A stretch of 64,000 nt of DNA from Bufo bufo. Its lineage: Eukaryota; Chordata; Amphibia; Anura; Bufonidae. The position numbers and the translations under genes are program-made. The stretch lies in the NCBI RefSeq assembly GCF_905171765.1, contig NC_053392.1:411670299-411734298 (forward strand), given 5' to 3'. Under the pieces are notes generated by a model. The model was not told the origin of the DNA, made no database searches, and saw nothing but the letters and a program-made list of their open reading frames with translations. This document shows, piece after piece, positions 32,545 to 43,469 of this stretch (positions are counted from its first letter, which is position 1; every line of letters starts with the position of its first letter).

Positions 32545-35500
32545 CTACTCTGCACAAGGGAGGGACAGGTCCTGTGGGATCCATGCCTGGTTCATCTTTA
32601 TGAAGGTCAGCTTGTCCACGTTGGCTGTGGACAGGCGGCTGCGCTTGTCAGTAATGACGCCCCCTGCCGTGCTGAATACGCGTTCAGATAAAACGCTGGC
32701 CGCCGGGCAGGAAAGCACCTCCAAGGCATAACATGCTAACTCTGGCCACGTGGACAATTTCGAAACCCAGTAGTTGAATGGGGCCGAACCATCCGTCAGG
32801 ATGTGGAGGGGTGTGCAGACATACTGTTCAACCATGTTAGTGAAATGCTGCCTCCTGCTAACACGTTCCGTATCAGGTGTCGGTGCAGATAGCTGTGGCG
32901 TGGAGACAAAACTTTTCCACATTTCTGCCATGCTAACCCTGCCCTCAGATGAGCTGGCTGTGACACAGCTGCGTTGGCGACCTCTTGCCACTCCTCTGCC
33001 TTCACCTTCCACCTGTTCCCCTGTGACATGTGGGAATGCTCTCAAGAGCGCCTCTATCAGCGTGCGCTTGTACTCGCGCATCTTACGGTCGCGCTCCAGT
33101 TCAGGAATTAAAGTGGGCACATTGTCTTTATACCGGGGATCCAGCAGGGTGGCCACCCAGTAGTCTGCACACGTTAAAACGTGGGCAACTCTGCTGTCGT
33201 TGCGCAGGCATTGGAGCATATATTCGCTCATGTGGGCCAGGCTACCCATGGGTAAGGACAAGCTGTCCTCTGTGGGAGGCGTATCGTCATCGTCCACCGT
33301 ATCCCCCCAGCCACGCACCAGTGATGGGCCTGGGCTGCCACCCCGCTGTGAACTTGCGTCATCCTCGTCCCCCTCCACCTCCTCCTCCTCATCCTCCTCG
33401 TCCTCCAGTACAGTGCCTTGGCTGGCGACTTGTGAACCTGTCCTCTGCTGCTTAAACAAACCTCCCTCTGAGCCACTTCGAACAGACTGGCCCGAAAGTG
33501 TTAGAAACGAGCCCTCATCCTCCTCCTCCTCCTCCACCTGGGCCACCTCCTCTAACATCATTGCCCTAAGTGTTTTCTCAAGGAGACATAGAAGTGGTAT
33601 TGTAACGCTGATAACAGTGTCATCGCCACTGGCCATGTTGGTGGAGTACTCGAAACAGCGCAGCAGGGCACACAGGTCTCGCATGGAGGCCCAATCATTG
33701 GTGGTGAAGTGGTGCTGTTCGGCAGTACGACTGACGCGAGGATGTGAACGGCGGAAGCGCGCACAGACGGCCCGCACTTTATGCAGCAGCTCTGACATGT
33801 TGGGGTAGTGGTGAATGAACCTCTGCACCACCAAGTTCAGCACATGCGCCAGGCAAGGGATGTGCGTCAAACCGGCTAGTCCCAGAGCTGCCACGAGATT
33901 TCGCCCATTATCGCATACCACCAGGCCTGGCTTGAGGCCCACCGGCAGAAACCACTCGTCGGTCTGTTGTTCAATACCCCGCCACAACTCCTTTGCGCTG
34001 TGGGGCCTGTCCCCCAAACATATGAGTTTCAGAATGGCCTGCTGACGTTTACCCCGGGCTGTGCTGAAGTTGGTGGTGAAGGTGTGTGGCTGACCGGATG
34101 AGCTGGTGGAAGCAGTGGAGGAGGAAGCCGAGTAGGAGGAGGAGGCTACAGGAGGCAGAGAATGATGCCCTGCGATCCTAGGGGGCGGAAGGACGTGCGC
34201 CAAGGAACTGTCCGCCGGGGGCCCAGCCGCCACTACATTCATCCAGTGTGCAGTTAGTGAGATATAGCGTCCCTGGCCGTGCTTACTGGTCCACGTATCT
34301 GTGGTTAGGTGGACCTTGCCACAAATGGCGTTGCGCAGTGCACACTTGATTTTATCGGACACTTGCATGTGCAGGGAAGGCACGGCTGTCTTGGAGAAGT
34401 AGTGGCGGCTGGGAACCACATACTGCGGGACAGCCATGGCCATCAGCTGTTTGAAGCTGTCTGTGTCCACCAGCCGGAATGACAGCATTTCAAAGGCCAG
34501 CAGTTTAGAAATGCTGGCGTTCAGGCCAAGGGCTCGAGGGTGACTCGGGGGGAATTTGCGCTTCCTCTCTAAGGTTTGAGATATTGAGAGCTGAACGCTG
34601 CTGTGTGATATAGTGGAGACGCTAGTTGACGGTGGCGGTGGTGGTGGTGTCGGTGGCACATCCTCTGTTTGCTGCTCGGCAGGTGGCAACATTCCTCTCG
34701 AGGCGGAAGCCGAGGCAGCAGCGGTAGAGGGAGCAGGGGGAGCCTCAGCGAGTGCCTGGTTTTTAAGGTGTGTACCCCACTGCAGTTCATGCTTTGCATG
34801 TAGATGCCTGGTCATGCAGGTTGTGCTGAGGTTCAGAACGTTAATGCCTCGCCTCAGGCTCTGATGGCAGAGCGTGCAAGTCACTCGGGTCTTGTCGGTA
34901 GAACATTGTTTAAAGAAGTGCCATGCCAGGGAACTCTTTGAAGCTGCCTTTGTGGGGCTGGGTCCCTGTTGGCGATGTCCAGTAGCAGGCGAACTCTGGG
35001 GGCGGCGGCTCGTCTGCTTTGGCCCCCTGCTCCCTCTTTGGCTTCGCTGTTGTCTCGGTCTCACCACTACCTCTTCCTCTGAACTGTGAAAGTCATCGCC
35101 ACGACCTTCAGTCCATGTGGGGTCTAAGACCTCATCGTCCTCTGCATCGTCTTCCACCCAGTCTCCCTCCCTGACCTCCTCCTGTTCAGTCTGCACACTG
35201 CAAAAAGACGCGGCAGTGGGCACCTGTGTTTCGTCATCATCAGAGAGTCGGTGACTCTGCTGTGGTGGTATTCCCATGTCCTCTTCATCTGGAGACATAA
35301 GTGGTTGTGCGTCAGTGCATGGTATGTCTTCCTCCACTGGGGAAGGGCTAGGTGGACGCCCCTGGGAAACCCTGGAAGCAGAGTCTTCAAACAGAAGAAG
35401 AGACTGCTGCATAACTTGTGGCTCAGACCGTTTCCCTGATATGCTTGGGGGTGATGTGACAGACTGATGGGCTTGGTTTTCAGGTGCCACCTGTGCGCTT

Positions 35501-35775
35501 TCCGCAGAAGACTGGGTGGAAGACCATGTGGTGAACGTGCTGGAAGCACTGTCGGCCACCCAATCGATTAATGCCTGTACCTGCTCAGGCCTTACCATCC
35601 TAAGAGCGGCATTGGGCCCCACGAGATATTGCGGTACATTCTGCCGGCTAGTTGAGGGAGTTCGTTCCCTACTGTGTGCGCCTGGGGCCGAACGGCCACG
35701 TCCTCTACCAGCAACAGAGGCTCCACGGACACCACCACGACCGCGTCCTCGTCCCTTAATAGTATTTTTCTTCAT
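32545..35775 (-). CDS. hAT transposase (BED finger, hATC), 1076 codons, intact frame
   Basis: One uninterrupted frame from ATG 35775 (MKKNTIKGRGRGRGG) to the stop at 32545. Domains: Gly/Arg-rich basic tail (1-35); acidic linker; BED-type zinc finger at about 281-330 (CTLC, then HLHAKH); RNase H-like core with D493 in LTTDTWTSKHG, D622 in VVCDNGRNLVAALG and C641/H644 in CLAHVLNLVV; a Glu/Asp-rich insertion at about 735-835; and the hATC dimerisation region at about 1000-1062 (ASVLSERVFSTAGGVITDKR). Compared with hAT-3 it lacks about 43 residues after RRSHP (near 33738), including the conserved VPTRW block, so activity is doubtful. The start context matches the ATG of hAT-2 and lies 3.2 kb downstream of the shared TATA motif. 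Confidence 0.93.
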   Translation of the reverse strand: MKKNTIKGRGRGRGGVRGASVAGRGRGRSAPGAHSRERTPSTSRQNVPQYLVGPNAALRMVRPEQVQALIDWVADSASSTFTTWSSTQSSAESAQVAPENQAHQSVTSPPSISGKRSEPQVMQQSLLLFEDSASRVSQGRPPSPSPVEEDIPCTDAQPLMSPDEEDMGIPPQQSHRLSDDDETQVPTAASFCSVQTEQEEVREGDWVEDDAEDDEVLDPTWTEGRGDDFHSSEEEVVVRPRQQRSQRGSRGPKQTSRRPQSSPATGHRQQGPSPTKAASKSSLAWHFFKQCSTDKTRVTCTLCHQSLRRGINVLNLSTTCMTRHLHAKHELQWGTHLKNQALAEAPPAPSTAAASASASRGMLPPAEQQTEDVPPTPPPPPPSTSVSTISHSSVQLSISQTLERKRKFPPSHPRALGLNASISKLLAFEMLSFRLVDTDSFKQLMAMAVPQYVVPSRHYFSKTAVPSLHMQVSDKIKCALRNAICGKVHLTTDTWTSKHGQGRYISLTAHWMNVVAAGPPADSSLAHVLPPPRIAGHHSLPPVASSSYSASSSTASTSSSGQPHTFTTNFSTARGKRQQAILKLICLGDRPHSAKELWRGIEQQTDEWFLPVGLKPGLVVCDNGRNLVAALGLAGLTHIPCLAHVLNLVVQRFIHHYPNMSELLHKVRAVCARFRRSHPRVSRTAEQHHFTTNDWASMRDLCALLRCFEYSTNMASGDDTVISVTIPLLCLLEKTLRAMMLEEVAQVEEEEEDEGSFLTLSGQSVRSGSEGGLFKQQRTGSQVASQGTVLEDEEDEEEEVEGDEDDASSQRGGSPGPSLVRGWGDTVDDDDTPPTEDSLSLPMGSLAHMSEYMLQCLRNDSRVAHVLTCADYWVATLLDPRYKDNVPTLIPELERDRKMREYKRTLIEALLRAFPHVTGEQVEGEGRGVARGRQRSCVTASSSEGRVSMAEMWKSFVSTPQLSAPTPDTERVSRRQHFTNMVEQYVCTPLHILTDGSAPFNYWVSKLSTWPELACYALEVLSCPAASVLSERVFSTAGGVITDKRSRLSTANVDKLTFIKMNQAWIPQDLSLPCAE

Positions 35776-35830
35776 TGTTGCGATTCAACTCGCACCACAA
35801 TGAAATATATTATTTTTTATAAGCAAAATC

Positions 35831-38340
35831 CCCTCACTGGAATACTTTCAGTCTTTTGACTGTATGGATTACAGATGGAATGACTGTTATATGTGAGTAC
35901 CGCTTTCTTTGACAGATTCTAGTATGGGTACATATATGTTTTCCCAACCCCAGCACATTAGTTTGCTAATTCCAGATGTATGAAACGCAGGCCTAACTGT
36001 ATCTAGTATATTGAACGCCAGATAAACTAACTTGGCCTTTTTTAAATAAATAAAAAATTCCCTCACTGGAATACTTTCAGTCTTTTGACTGTATGGATTA
36101 CAGATGGAATGACTGTTATATGTGAGTACCGCTTTCTTTGACAGATTCTAGTATGGGTACATATATGTTTTCCCAACCCCAGCACATTAGTTTGCTAATT
36201 CCAGATGTATGAAACGCAGGCCTAACTGTATCTAGTATATTGAACGCCACATAAACTAACTTGGCCTTTTTTAAATAAAAAAAAAATTCCCTCACTGGAA
36301 TACTTTCAGTCTTTTGACTGTATGGATTACAGATGGAATGACTGTTATATGTGAGTACCGCTTTCTTTGACAGATTCTAGTATGGGTACATATATGTTTT
36401 CCCAACCCCAGCACATTAGTTTGCTAATTCCAGATGTATGAAACGCAGGCCTAACTGTATCTAGTATATTGAACGCCAGATAAACTAACTTGGCCTTTTT
36501 TAAATAAAAAAAATTCCCTCACTGGAATACTTTCAGTCTTTTGACTGTATGAATTACAGATGGAATGACTGTTATATGTGAGTACCGCTTTCTTTGACAG
36601 ATTCTAGTATGGGTACATATATGTTTTCCCAACCCCAGCACATTAGTTTGCTAATTCCAGATGTATGAAACGCAGGCCTAACTGTATCTAGTATATTGAA
36701 CGCCAGATAAACTAACTTGGCCTTTTTTAAATAAAAAAAATCCCCTCACTGGAATACTTTCAGTCTTTTGACTGTATGGATTACAGATGGAATGACTGTT
36801 ATATGTGAGTACCGCTTTCTTTGACAGATTCTAGTATGGGTACATATATGTTTTCCCAACCCCAGCACATTAGTTTGCTAATTCCAGATGTATGAAACGC
36901 AGGCCTAACTGTATCTAGTATATTGAACGCCAGATAAACTAACTTGGCCTTTTTTAAATAAAAAAAATCCCCTCACTGGAATACTTTCAGTCTTTTGACT
37001 GTATGGATTACAGATGGAATGACTGTTATATGTGAGTACCGCTTTCTTTGACAGATTCTAGTATGGGTACATATATGTTTTCCCAACCCCAGCACATTAG
37101 TTTGCTAATTCCAGATGTATGAAACGCAGGCCTAACTGTATCTAGTATATTGAACGCCAGATAAACTAACTTGGCCTTTTTTAAATAAAAAAAATCCCCT
37201 CACTGGAATACTTTCAGTCTTTTGACTGTATGGATTACAGATGGAATGACTGTTATATGTGAGTACCGCTTTCTTTGACAGATTCTAGTATGGGTATATA
37301 TATGTTTTCCCAACCCCAGCACATTAGTTTGCTAATTCCAGATGTATGAAACGCAGGCCTAACTGTATCTAGTATATTGAACGCCAGATAAACAAACTTG
37401 GCCTTTTTTAAATAAAAAAAAAATTCCCTCACTGGAATACTTTCAGTCTTTTGACTGTATGGATTACAGATGGAATGACTGTTATATGTGAGTACCGCTT
37501 TCTTTGACAGATTCTAGTATGGGTACATATATGTTTTCCCAACCCCAGCACATTAGTTTGCTAATTCCAGATGTATGAAACGCAGGCCTAACTGTATCTA
37601 GTATATTGAACGCCAGATAAACTAACTTGGCCTTTTTTAAATAAAAAAAATTCCCTCACTGGAATACTTTCAGTCTTTTGACTGTATGGATTACAGATGG
37701 AATGACTGTTATATGTGAGTACCGCTTTCTTTGACAGATTCTAGTATGGGTACATATATGTTTTCCCAACCCCAGCACATTAGTTTGCTAATTCCAGATG
37801 TATGAAACGCAGGCCTAACTGTATCTAGTATATTGAACGCCAGATAAACTAACTTGGCCTTTTTTAAATAAAAAAAATTCCCTCACTGGAATACTTTCAG
37901 TCTTTTGACTGTATGGATTACAGATGGAATGACTGTTATATGTGAGTACCGCTTTCTTTGACAGATTCTAGTATGGGTACATATATGTTTTCCCAACCCC
38001 AGCACATTAGTTTGCTAATTCCAGATGTATGAAACGCAGGCCTAACTGTATCTAGTATATTGAACGCCAGATAAACTAACTTGGCCTTTTTTAAATAAAA
38101 AAAATTCCCTCACTGGAATACTTTCAGTCTTTTGACTGTATGGATTACAGATGGAATGACTGTTATATGTGAGTACCGCTTTCTTTGACAGATTCTAGTA
38201 TGGGTACATATATGTTTTCCCAACCCCAGCACATTAGTTTGCTAATTCCAGATGTATGAAACGCAGGCCTAACTGTATCTAGTATATTGAACGCCAGATA
38301 AACTAACTTGGCCTTTTTTAAATAAAAAAAAAATTCCCTC
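35831..38340. repeat. hAT-1 leader array: ~11 units of 227 bp
   Basis: Units start at 'ccctcactggaatactttc' near 35831, 36060, 36288, 36516, 36743, 36970, 37196, 37426, 37653, 37880 and 38107, with a diverged twelfth start at 38336. The spacing is 226-230 bp. The differences I noticed are mainly length changes of an A-run (ataaaaaaa) and a few substitutions. It lies between the promoter and the transposase ATG, so it would be part of a very long 5' leader or an intron. Near identity points to recent expansion or conversion. Confidence 0.92.
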
Positions 38341-39200
38341 ACTGGAATACTTTATGGCTTTTCACTGTATGGATTACAGGTGGACTGGTATTAGTAGGGG
38401 TGACACAAGCACACCCTAGTCCCTGATGTAGGATTTCTATGGCACAGACCACTATTACAAGTGATTAATGGACGTTGGGAGAGATTGTGCTGCAGCACTA
38501 GTCCCAAGATGGCCGCCGCCTATCAGCCCAGTAACATGTGCCACAAAATGGTCTGCACAACCTTTAAAAAAAATAGCCTTGGACTGTGCTGCTAAATCGC
38601 TATTGGTCTGAATCCCAGGTGTAGATGTCTGACTTGTTTGGAGCTTTGGAATGCACACTGTGGCAGCTTCTGCTGCAGCACTACAAGTCGCAAAATGGCG
38701 GCCGGCGGTCAGCCCAGGTACATGTGGATGGAAAAATCACTCTGGCCACTCTAAAAATAGCCAATCCCTATCAAAAAAGCAGCTCAGCTGCAGTTGTTCA
38801 GATGAATCACAGGTGGAGGAGAGAAATTTGCTTCCAGTTATTCAATTATCCCTGCCTATTCTCGCCCTAGCATCAGCTGCGTCTATCCCTGTTCTATTCA
38901 CATCGGGAGTGAGCACGTCCCGACGTGCGCACAAGCTTATAAAGAGGCTGAGTCACATGCTGCACTTGGCCAATCACAGCCTTGCCAATAGTAGGCATGG
39001 CTGCGATGGCATCTTAGGGCAAGTAGTATGATGCATGTTGATTGGCTGCTTTGCAGCCTTTCAAAATGCGCCAAAATACATGCCGAACGACGAACCCGAA
39101 CCCGAACTTTTACGAAAAAGTTCGGGTTCGGGTCCGTGTCACGAACACCCCAAAATTCGGTACGGACCCGAACTATGCTCGAACTGTTCGCTCAACACTA
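38341..39200 (-). other. hAT-1 promoter-side end region
   Basis: Non-coding. 38341-38930 is the inner leader before the 227 bp array. 38930-39030 holds the promoter and matches hAT-2 at 51640-51760 in reverse. 39085-39200 is the subterminal and terminal repeat with paired cccgaac/gttcggg motifs. Confidence 0.6.
38936..38943 (-). promoter_or_regulatory. hAT-1 transposase TATA box
   Basis: The coding strand reads cctctTTATAAGcttg. The equivalent position in hAT-2 and hAT-3 reads cctctaTATAAGcttg. All three have ATTGG (inverted CCAAT) motifs about 20-50 bases upstream (gctgtgattggcca). Position relative to the terminal repeat is about the same in all copies. This is inference from conservation, with no transcript data. 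Confidence 0.55.
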
Positions 39201-39208
39201 ATTGTAAC

Positions 39209-40135
39209 CAAACAAAACAAATTAACAGAGATACTATGGCTTAGATCAGATAATACTGTTCATCCATTCTGCTGTATGAAACATTTGGGGGTAAGTATAT
39301 AGGTGACATGTAACTTCACCCAAGTACAGGCCGAAGATCAAATCAAAGGATTATTAAATCTCTTGGAATATAGCAGGGAGAAATGGGGAGAGATAGGAAA
39401 GGATATGAAAAGAAGAAGGAGAAGGAGGTGACAGGTATAGAGGCAGTATTGTATGGACTATTACAACCCATTCAGCTTAGTTGTCTAATGGCAATCTTCT
39501 GGGAGTTGACAGTGATGATCCTCTTTTGTTCTTGTGAGGTTTTGAAGTGCACTGTTTTTCCCAGGGTTCAGCAGTTAATAGAGCTGGGAGATTTGCCAGG
39601 TCTTGTATGAGATCCCAGTTTGGAATGTCCAAGGGGTTAATCTTCAGGTGTGCGTATACTGCTTCCAAATCCAGGAAGGTTGAAATTGTCATTCTGTGAC
39701 CTTCATGCAAAAAAGATAGGCCAAAAGGAAATGTCCATCTATATAGTATCTTATGTGATCTCAGTCAATCTGTAAGGGGTTTTAGGGCTCTCCTTTTTTT
39801 AAAGGTGGATTGTACAAGGTCTTGAAAAATTAGGATTTCCATTTCCCTCCCATTCAATTGATTGCATATTGCAGGCTTTTGTGATGACAGCCTCTTTAAC
39901 TGGGAAATTTAGTAACTTGCAAATGACGTCCCTTTGCGGTTCTGATGGTGGTGGTTTGGGTCTCATTGCCCTATGAGCCCTTTCCAGTATGACTTCATGG
40001 GCTGAATCTTGGCCCAGGATAGACAGATTTTCACCACTGTGTTGGGGATATCTCCCGGGGCAACTGTTTCAGGGATGCCCCTAATCCGTAGGTTGTTACG
40101 CCTCCCGCAATTTTCTTGTTCTTCTTTGGAGTTGT
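39209..40135 (-). pseudogene. L1-A ORF1 remnant and inter-ORF region
   Basis: On the minus strand 40130-40080 encodes ENCGRRNNLRIRGIPE, the conserved start of the L1 ORF1p RRM domain. Downstream, frames with ERAHRAMRPK-like and VICKLLNFPVKEA-like sequence match the usual C-terminal domain but are broken. The N-terminal coiled coil is missing because the element is cut at 40135. From about 39600 to 39209 there is inter-ORF sequence with no clear coding. Confidence 0.7.
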
Positions 40136-42086
40136 CAGTGGCGTCGCCAAGGGGGGGCCAGAGGGGTCCACGGCCCCCCCTACATCATGCTGTGCCCCCT
40201 CATGTGCCCTCCCAATTGAGCGGCCGCAGCCGGGCACAGGGAGTTGAGCGCTTCCATTGCGCTCATCTCCATAGTCATCTGCCTGTGCTAGTGAGGCGGT
40301 GCAAGGGAGGGAGAGGCGTGTCCCTTCCCCTTTCTCTGATAGGCTGCAGGCACTAGGCCGGCAGCCTATCAGAGGCTGGCATAGGCCGCGCGATGAGGTC
40401 ATCGCGCTGCCTGAGCCATGCAGCACGGGACACAGGCCGGAAGAGGCCTGCATCGTATAGCTGACATGCAGGTAAGTATAAGTGTTTTTTGACATGTATA
40501 ATAGTTTTACAGGCATATTAGGGGGGCTCTTGTTACTGGCACATTGGGGGGGCTCTAAGCTCTTGTTACTGGGCTGGCACATGATGGGGGGCTCTTGTTA
40601 CTGGCACATGGGGGGCTCTTGTTACTGGCACATGGGGGGCTCTTGTTACTGGCACATGATGAGGGGGCTCTTGTTACTGGCACATGATGGGGGGGCTCTT
40701 ATTACTGGCACATGGGGGGGCTCTTGTTACTGGCACATTGGGGGCTCTTGTTACTGGCATATGGGGGGGCTCGTGTTACTGGCACATGATGTGGAGGCTC
40801 TTATTACTGGCACATGATGGGGGCTTATTACTGGCAAATGATGGGGGGTTCTTATTACTGGCACATGATGGGGGTTCTTATTACTGGCACATGGGGGGCT
40901 CTTGTTACTGGCACATGATGGGGGTCTCTTGTTACTAGCACATGATGTGGGGCTTATTACTGGCACATGATGGGGGGCTTATTACTGGCACATGATGGGG
41001 GGCTTATTACTGGCACATGATGGGGGGCTTATTACTGGCACATGATGGGGGGGCTTATTACTGGCACATGATGGGGGGGGCTCTTATTACTGGCACATTA
41101 TGGGGGCTCTTATTACTGACACATGATGGGGGGGCTCTTGTTACTGGCACGTGATGGGGGGGCTCTTGTTACTGGCACATGATTGGGGGCACTTATTACT
41201 GGCACAGGATTGGGGGCACTTATTACTGGCACATGATTAGGGGCACTTATTACTGGCACATTATTGGGGGCACTTATTACTGGCACATTATTGGTGGGCA
41301 CTATAGGGGTATCTACTGAGTCCACAAAGAACGAGTATTTTTTATGGGGGGCTCTGTACAGTAGCATTTTATACTGGGACACATTATGGTGGGTACTATG
41401 GGGAAGGGGGGAGAGGAGTACTATGGAGTCATCTACGGGGGACACTAAGAAGGGGTATTTTATACTTGCAAATTATGGGGGACACTGAGGGCATCTACTG
41501 GGGCACGATATATGGGGCATTTTATACTGGTACATTATGGGGGGCACTAGGAGGAAGGGGGGAGAGGAGCACTATGGAGGCATTTACTGGGGGCACTATA
41601 TAGGGGTATTTTATACTGGCACAGTATGGGGGCACTATGGGGACATTAGCTCAACTGGAGGCATTACAAGGGGATATTTTTTGCACTGTCACATTATAAA
41701 GGAGAATTATTTCTACTGGGGGGGCATAATAGTGGGCATTATAACTCCCCCATGGTATGCCTCTCCCTGCTCTGCTATCCCTCTGCCCCTTCTCCAAATC
41801 CTTATTATGAAATCTTTCTCATTAGGATAAAACACAACATCAGCTCCGCCGAGCCCCCCAGCCAAGTGTTGAAGTGGTGTCCGAGATCACCAAGGGCCAA
41901 GCCAAGTAATTATAAGTTTTCATGTGAAATATGTTTGTTATACACATATAGCATACACTGTGCCACACAATATACAGTATACCTCTACACTGTGTAGTCT
42001 GTTCTATAAGCACCATTGTTTTGTGGCGGCGGACAGAAAATAATCTGGAAGTGCCCCTCCCGAGACCAGGCTCTGGATCCGCCACT
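40136..42086. mobile_element. TIR element with minisatellite core
   Basis: The left end CAGTGGCGTCGCCAAGG (40136) and right end, complement CAGTGGCGGATCCAGAG (ending 42086), form imperfect terminal inverted repeats, a pattern seen in non-autonomous vertebrate hAT-like elements. No 8 bp duplication flanks it: ggagttgt on the left, gaccgctc on the right. It has no transposase. The class is therefore uncertain. It truncates L1-A on its left side. Confidence 0.5.
40545..41300. repeat. Minisatellite, ~25-33 bp G-rich unit
   Basis: Degenerate tandem units of 'ttactggcacatgatggggg' with ggctctt or gcttatta spacers, fading into more diverged versions (ggggcactt) up to about 41720. All frames here are repetitive. 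Confidence 0.85.
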
Positions 42087-42097
42087 GGACCGCTCAC

Positions 42098-42345
42098 AGG
42101 AGTGTAAATTTCTTCTAAACTATAATCCGTATCCTCTGACCTGCAGAAATCATCACTCGCTCGGTAACAACTAACAGGCAGTGCCTGTAGGCTGTAGCCT
42201 GGCCCTGTTATCGAAGCTAGCTGAGTGGTGTAAGGTTAAGGTCCTAGTAGAGATAAGCGGACGCCTAATCCTGATTTAAAGTTAAAGTTACTGCAGGATA
42301 TGGATTACAGTTTAGAAATGTCAAATGTACACTCCTGTGAGAGGC
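42098..42345. repeat. Small inverted repeat
   Basis: The segment at 42098-42155 (ctcacaggagtgtaaat..., ctgcag) is repeated in reverse complement at about 42288-42345 (ctgcagg..., tacactcctgtgag), with about 130 bases between. No gene. Confidence 0.6.
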
Positions 42346-42900
42346 GGGGAGGGAGATCTGTGGATGACACTGTTATAGGGAGGGGGATCTGTGAATGACA
42401 CTGTTATAGGGAGGGGGATCTGTGGATGACACTGTTATGGAGGGGGAAATGGGGATGACACTGTCATGGGGTGGATCTGTGGATGACACATATAGCATAA
42501 GATGCTACATATGGTATGTGTAATCCACAGATCCCCTCCATAACAGTGTCATCCACAGATCCCCCCCCCCATAGCAGTGTCATCCACAGATACCCCTCCC
42601 TATAAAAGTGTCATCCACAGGCAACTAGGACATGTTGAAATCTGAGTGATTAAAAAAAAAAAAAACAATCACTCAGATTTCAACATGTCCTAGTTGCCTG
42701 TGGATGACAATTTTATAGTGAGGGGGAATCTGTGGATGACACTGTTATGGAGGGGGAAATGATGATGACACTGTCATGGGGTGGATCTGTGGATGACACA
42801 TATAGCATTAGATGCTATATACGGTATGTGTCATCCACAGATCCCACTCCATAACAGTGTCATCCACAGATCCCCCCCATAGCAGTGTCATCCACACAAT
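42346..42900. repeat. Minisatellite and duplicated palindromic field
   Basis: Repeats of 'ctgtggatgacactgttat' (~37 bp units), first direct and then inverted (ataacagtgtcatccaca). A roughly 310 bp block starting 42421 recurs at 42731. Each copy holds its own near-palindrome around 'gacacatatagcat'. No coding sequence. Confidence 0.8.
42609..42709. repeat. Perfect 43 bp palindrome with A-rich loop
   Basis: The arm at 42609-42651 is exactly complementary to 42667-42709, with a 15 base loop of A residues ending in C. Such a perfect hairpin should extrude or be unstable, so it is either very recent or an assembly fold-back artefact. Confidence 0.9.
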
Positions 42901-43340
42901 GACAGAGTCTGCAGGTGGCGGCAGAATGAGGAGAACACAGAGAGGCACAATGACGGAGTCTGGAGCTGGCAGCAGCATGAGTAGGCCACAGAGTGGCACA
43001 AAAACTGTGTGTGGAGGTGGCAGCAGCATGAGTAGGCCACAGAGTGGCACAATGATAGAGTCTGGACGTGCCAGTAGCAGCAGCATCAGGAGGAGGCCAC
43101 AGAGTGGCTCAATGACAGAGTCTGGAGTTGGCAGCAGCATGAGGAAGCCAAAGAGTAGTACAATGACCAAGTCTGGAGGTGGCATCAGCATGAGTAGGCC
43201 ACAGAGTGGCACAATGACAGAGTCTGGAGGTGGCAGCAGCATGAGGAAGCCACAGAATGGCACAATCACAGAGTGTGGAGGTGGCAGCAGCATGAAGAAG
43301 CCACAGAATGGCACAATGACAGAGTGTCTATTGACCAAGA
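42895..43340. repeat. 51 bp minisatellite
   Basis: About nine units of 'tctggaggtggcagcagcat' plus 'ggccacagagtggcacaatg'. The unit length is a multiple of three, so long frames are open on both strands (42812-43396 and 42808-43338). I do not call these genes. Confidence 0.8.
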
Positions 43341-43469
43341 TACTTCTGAGGGAACCTGCCTGGCATGAACAGGCCTCTAGTAGCTACAGACAATGAGAAG
43401 ACAAAGCGCCAAGATAGTTTTGAGTCTGGAAGAGTCGCGAAAAGTTCATCAATATCCTTTCAAAAGTTC

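Larger units (their letters stand above)
29454..39200 (-). mobile_element. hAT-1: 9.7 kb hAT transposon with open transposase and two tandem arrays
   Basis: Ends are TAGAGTTGAGCGAACA (29454) and the complement of TGTTCGCTCAACACTA (ending 39200). An exact 8 bp target duplication ATTGTAAC (29446-29453, 39201-39208) is diagnostic of hAT. Subterminal regions (29470-29595 and 39085-39190) are dense in GTTCGGG/CCCGAAC motifs, likely transposase-binding sites. From right to left on the coding strand: end, promoter, 227 bp array, transposase, 93 bp array, end. The exact duplication and homogeneous array suggest a recent insertion into L1-A. Confidence 0.93.
16071..40135 (-). mobile_element. L1-A: old LINE-1-type element split by three insertions
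   Basis: Minus-strand L1 present in four separated pieces: ORF1 side 40135-39201, start of ORF2 29453-28863, endonuclease C-terminus and linker 23587-22977, RT 17386-16071. The gaps are hAT-1 (TSD ATTGTAAC), the Gmr1-like element (TSD GGTG) and L1-B (12 bp imperfect TSD). At each junction the L1 reading resumes once insert and one duplication are removed. The 3' half of ORF2 is missing beyond copy A of the AT-rich repeat, and the 5' end is cut at 40135. Confidence 0.85.

Noticed and set aside
33200..33808. 202-codon plus-strand Ser-rich frame
   Set aside because: Antisense shadow of the acidic region of the hAT-1 transposase.
35831..38340. Regular array considered as CRISPR or as a satellite centromere array
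   Set aside because: Units are 227 bp with no repeat-spacer pattern, and the array lies inside one hAT element bounded by target duplications.
40136..42086. Assigning the element firmly to hAT
   Set aside because: The termini resemble hAT-like non-autonomous elements but the flanks do not match, so the class is left open.
42812..43396. 194-codon frame with Ser/Gly repeats
   Set aside because: Produced by a 51 bp minisatellite that is open on both strands; no start context, no family resemblance.
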